A DNA stretch of 64,000 nucleotides from Tigriopus japonicus. Lineage: Eukaryota; Arthropoda; Copepoda; Harpacticoida; Harpacticidae. Below the pieces are notes generated by a model, which did not search any database, was not told the origin of the DNA, and worked only from the letters and a program-made list of their open reading frames with translations. Numbering within the stretch: the first letter of the stretch is position 1; each line of letters begins with the position of its first letter. Position numbers and translations under genes: made by a program. The stretch spans positions 98,551-162,550 of the forward strand of contig JAAGOF010000233.1 of NCBI GenBank assembly GCA_010645155.1, given 5' to 3'. Shown one piece after another: positions 61,801 to 64,000 of the stretch.

Positions 61801-62589
61801 TACCGCCCAGGGTTACGAAATGACCGTGAACTGTTATTCAAGCCCTGATGTGGTTTGTAAGGGACTCGTAACAGGAGATAGAAGGAATGACGTCAAACGT
61901 GTGCTTGTCGCCCGAAAATCAGGCATGAGCCGAATTGGAAATGAACGCAACGTTTGTCGGGGTCTCTCGGCCTCTACTTCTTCAACTAATACCACCACCA
62001 CCACCACCACCACACCTGTTTCTGTTCCAGAGGATCCCCTTGAAACGACGCAATCCTCGGACACTTCTGTGACTGATTCAGTGACTGTGGATGATTCAGG
62101 TTCCGACACATCAACTACCACGTCATCGCCAACCAAAGGATCCAGTATCGTGTGCCGTTTGTGTCGTCGAATCTACTGCGTCACCTATCCCGCTTTTTGC
62201 AATATTTGTAATCGGCCTTGTGGTGCTTAAAAAAGATGACGGTCACTGCATATGGGAAGAGAGGGTCAAGTTCTCATATGCAAAAGCTAAATCAAAATTC
62301 TATTTATTTTTGCATGTGCATCAACGTTTGCATTTTCTTCAAATTATATTACATATAATACACCGAATGTGTGAAAATATCAATCTCCTTGCTTGGCTAT
62401 TAAGCTGTTGACTCAGTACTTAACTTGAATGGTTCACTGGATCAAGTGAAGGAGTCAGAACTGATCGAGAAACACGTCATATTGCTTATAGAAGTAATTT
62501 GTAATGATGATGCACTTACAATTAACAGAGGTTCCCCAGATTAGAGCAAACGTAATGACAAATTGCCAACCACAATGATTCAGAGCCAT
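52896..62589 (-). CDS. dpr: Dpr-family two-Ig-domain cell-surface protein
   Basis: Dpr proteins are neuronal surface proteins that bind DIP partners and guide synaptic pairing in insects. Six coding exons on the minus strand, 5' to 3': 62589-62520, 55469-55282, 55216-55006, 54937-54810, 54243-54075 and 53062-52896. Splice sites and phases agree at all five junctions, giving 310 residues. Residues 1-23 are a signal peptide (core FVITFALIWGTS), then a Ser/Thr-rich acidic linker. Ig1 spans about 62-155: VRLNCHV, the family signature VSWIRHKDTHLLSVG, TYTTDFRF, and DQGLYECQLST. Ig2 spans about 158-255: INLTCIAKFSPAPPPDVEWYH, and ATARDSGQYKCVPENT. The tail opens GKNPDAWQTSG, like the usual PAAMQ segment, and ends with hydrophobic LTPLLILEFMLEKLVNLLSSS, perhaps a GPI signal. 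Which of the ~20 fly paralogs it matches is not clear. Intron 1 is 7 kb and holds another gene; intron 3 to 4 holds a MITE. Confidence 0.92.
53063..54074 (-). other. Last intron of the dpr gene
   Basis: A 1012-bp intron bounded on the minus strand by GTGAGT and GTTTTCAG. It contains a poly-A run at about 53880; no element is recognised. Confidence 0.8.
54284..54745. mobile_element. Palindromic MITE, copy 1
   Basis: A 462-bp element that is an inverted repeat over nearly its whole length. It starts CCAAGAAGCACTG and ends CAGTGGTTCTTGT, with a 5-bp duplication CACAG at 54279-54283 and 54746-54750. A second copy lies at 58205-58656. It sits in a dpr intron, 41 bp from the nearest exon (54243), and would form a long hairpin in the pre-mRNA. 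A 5-bp duplication is unusual, so the superfamily is unassigned. Confidence 0.88.
56255..57079. mobile_element. hAT-type transposon, short A-rich family
   Basis: Starts TAGAGCCCGGGAAAAAATG and ends with the complement of TAGAGTTAGGGAATTTTTTT. A perfect 8-bp duplication, GTCATCAC, lies at 56247-56254 and 57080-57087. Ends fit YARNG. The interior is an A-rich ladder of words such as AAAAAATGTTGAAATTTAGG repeated every 20-30 bp near both ends. 825 bp, no transposase. Confidence 0.9.
57088..57220. repeat. Decayed second copy abutting the hAT-type element
   Basis: Directly after the right target duplication, the sequence again runs TAAAGCCAGAAAAATGTGC, AAAAAACGTCATT and AATGTTGAAATTTAAGGAAAAAGG, closely following the left end of 56255-57079. 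It looks like the remains of a related element in direct orientation; its right end is not clear but may reach about 57640, where GCACATTTTTTGC words occur. Confidence 0.55.
58205..58656. mobile_element. Palindromic MITE, copy 2
   Basis: A 452-bp copy of the same palindromic element, with ends CCAAGAAGCACTGG and GTGCTTCTTGG, flanked by TCAAT at 58200-58204 and 58657-58661. The arms pair through nearly the full length, with GAATGAATGA and TCATTCATTC near the centre. It is better preserved than copy 1. Confidence 0.88.
58720..59250 (-). pseudogene. LINE reverse-transcriptase C-terminal relic
   Basis: On the minus strand, a 113-codon frame (59068-58727) reads RPLLEFSSPIWNPINRGD, EKVQRRATKMF, LSLLSLQSLEQRREQIDLVYTF. 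This is the post-polymerase segment typical of CR1/Jockey-type LINE proteins. Upstream, with frameshifts, DLGVSFDN and FSGHCASLVSKSNRMLG continue the match. Stops and shifts show a dead copy. It is not the missing half of the LINE at 33.5-36 kb in any provable way. Confidence 0.7.
60400..62230 (+). CDS. Secreted reprolysin-like zinc metalloprotease
   Basis: Four coding exons: 60400-60717, 60800-61295, 61448-61733 and 61798-62230; splice phases agree and give 510 residues. A signal peptide or anchor occupies residues 9-30 (WVGFLLYCAVFL), followed by a prodomain-like region to about 200. The catalytic domain begins near VINVMFYYTSEF. The zinc site HEIGHTFGALH is at about 322-332 and fits the metzincin consensus HExxHxxGxxH, with His322, His326, His332 and Glu323. 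The Met-turn is FHTIMAY, near 381. A Ser/Thr-rich linker with a run of eight threonines follows, then a short Cys-rich tail (VCRLCRRIYC, FCNICNRPC). No disintegrin, EGF or thrombospondin domain is present, unlike ADAM or ADAMTS proteins. The nearest layout I know is the single-domain M12-like reprolysin group, also common in bacteria. The gene lies whole inside dpr intron 1 on the opposite strand, and its stop is 290 bp from the dpr signal-peptide exon. Confidence 0.87.
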
Positions 62590-62619
62590 GGCGAGACTGA
62601 CGGTACCAAACTGGACCAC
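62520..62619 (-). CDS. dpr: dpr signal-peptide exon
   Basis: Minus-strand exon preceded by TTTTCCAG and followed by GTAAGTGC. Its ATG (62589-62587) opens 23 codons of signal peptide and leaves one base, T, which joins CT of the next exon to give Ser. The phase match and the lack of a signal peptide in the Ig1 exon support the link across 7 kb. The 30 bases upstream of the ATG would be 5' UTR, so at least one more non-coding exon is expected. Confidence 0.8.
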
Positions 62620-64000
62620 CTGGAAAAGAATGGAACAAATTCTCAAGATCGACATAAGGATCATCAAAAAGAACAAGAACGAGAAAAGAACCAAACGAAG
62701 AGGCGTTGAGTGTCGTATGCCTCGAGGCTAGTCTCTTTACTCATAAATTGAAGCACAGCCCTGACACTGAATATTCTTGATGGGGGAATTGGAAACTTTT
62801 ACACTTCAATCCCCCATGATAAGAAGGCAACCAACGCACTATTTAGTAACGAAGAAAGTTCTTGAAGTTTAAGCATGGTGACAAAGAAATTATGGAGTCC
62901 CCACTTGAGAGAGCTAGAGAGAATCCCATCAACGAAAAATATCCAAGTAGTTCTTTAGTGGCACCTTTTCTCAACCTAAGTTTACCTGTAACCTACAATT
63001 CTGTTAAAAAACGAGCAGTACCCATTGGATGACGAGTAGAAAACTCATTTTCAAAGCTAGGCGATGGTATTCACTTCTCAAAGTTTTTGCTGCAAAAGTT
63101 TTCCTTCTTTCGAAATTGAGGATCATCAAATTATCATAGAAACGAGGCCAGCATAGTTTAACTATGCGAAATAGGAGAGATTTATCTCTGTGTTTTGACT
63201 CCGTAAATGTTTGTTTAGGTATTAAAACATTTGATGCCTAAATTTTTCCAGTAGTTCCAGATACATTATTTTTCAGGTTTCTCCGGAATTTGGCTCCTTT
63301 TTATACATATTTTATGTTGTAGGAACATTTTCAATCATAAATGGTTAAAAAATGGTTAGTTCATAAGATTAAAAATGACAACGAGTTCAAAGAACTACCA
63401 GTAGAAGAGAACTCTGTTTTTTTACATTGTCACTCGAACTGAAGACGTCTAGCTGAACCTAGTTCGAAAGGCAAATCCCAAGGGAAAACATGCTACACTT
63501 TGAGTTCAAAAGTGTCGTAATAAAGTTCAAAGATTCTTCTATTAACATGATAGAATAAATTTTACACCTCCCCATGTACTTCGCGCGACAAAACTTTAGG
63601 GAGAAAAGTTTCAGGCGACAAGCAACCATTATACGTGAAAATCGAGCAAAGTCCGGGTATGCACCAATGGTTAGCAATGTCTAGATAGATCCCAGTTCTG
63701 GCTCATGCGGCCTTTGATTTTCATCCCTTTGATTTTCATCTTGTATAGGTGCATTTCATGAGTACTGAAATAACGAAGGGAAGAGGAAACAGAATTTCTG
63801 GTCACTTACAGCGGAAATAAACTTCAAAGACTCGACTCGATCACCATACAGAACGCTAAAAATAACTTAAAGTTATTTTAGCGTTATATTTTAAACTCCT
63901 GAGCCGAAAAATGAACGGAATTGAGGGAATTCAAGAGCAAATGGACCCTCCCCTCCCAATTCTGAGCTCACTGTACACATGCATAGTAAAACTTCAGATG
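62620..64000. other. Gene-free right end
   Basis: No gene recognised. It would hold the upstream sequence of dpr. A near-perfect palindrome lies at 63852-63885 (AACGCTAAAA and TTTTAGCGTT arms around TAACTTAAAGTTA, one base of asymmetry). Confidence 0.45.

Larger units (their letters stand above)
55470..62519 (-). other. Intron 1 of the dpr gene
   Basis: A 7050-bp intron between the signal-peptide exon and the Ig1 exon, bounded on the minus strand by GTAAGT and CTTTCCAG. It contains, from right to left, a complete plus-strand metalloprotease gene, a LINE relic, a palindromic MITE and a hAT element. 55470-56254, 57600-58199 and 59460-60399 hold nothing I recognise. Confidence 0.8.

Noticed and set aside
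62455..62694. Hydrophobic 79-codon minus-strand frame read as one small membrane protein
   Set aside because: A splice acceptor and donor inside it define the dpr signal-peptide exon, which explains the hydrophobic segment better.

Overview
This is a window of a eukaryotic, almost certainly arthropod, nuclear genome. All coding genes are split by GT-AG introns, many only 60-130 bp long. The gene set includes two families best known from arthropods: a Dpr immunoglobulin cell-surface protein and a PAN plus zona-pellucida cuticle protein of the neyo/nyobe/morpheyus type. A short (TTAGG)-type repeat and the transposon content fit too. A copepod-like crustacean is my best guess, but this is inference. 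There are no operons, CRISPR arrays or prokaryotic features. The window is gene-poor and rich in cut-and-paste transposon relics.

Layout. 1-5.8 kb: no gene; dispersed and inverted repeats. 5.9-6.5 kb: mitochondrial glycine cleavage H protein (two exons, +). 7.2-8.3 kb: a hAT-type element carrying two tandem tRNA-like units. 8.3-24.4 kb: a long gene-free stretch with microsatellites, a hammerhead-ribozyme-like hairpin and an inverted copy of a repeat also present near 0.7 kb. 24.5-32.8 kb: PAN/ZP membrane protein (four coding exons, +). 33.5-36.0 kb: the 5' half of a LINE (ORF1 and an apurinic-type endonuclease), cut off by a fold-back element (36.0-37.06 kb). 37.2-42.07 kb: a cluster of non-autonomous DNA transposons, two of them hAT-type with TIRs and 8-bp target duplications. 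42.2-45.4 kb: DCAF12, a WD40 substrate receptor for CRL4 ubiquitin ligase (five coding exons, +), starting only 165 bp after a transposon end. 46.3-47.1 kb: nested small hAT-like elements. 47.7-51.2 kb: SCAMP membrane-trafficking protein (nine coding exons, one a 9-nt microexon, +). 52.9-62.6 kb: a complete dpr-family gene on the minus strand (six coding exons). Its 7-kb first intron holds a whole plus-strand zinc metalloprotease gene (60.4-62.2 kb), a hAT element, a palindromic MITE and a LINE relic. 62.6-64 kb: nothing recognised.

The genes are unrelated housekeeping, trafficking, cuticle and neuronal-adhesion genes, not one pathway. The most notable structures are the nested gene in dpr, the SCAMP microexon, the transposon families whose ends can be fixed by target duplications, the fold-back element inside the LINE, and the hammerhead-like hairpin. 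Exon boundaries were set by hand from splice consensus, reading phase and similarity recalled from family knowledge; no search was run.
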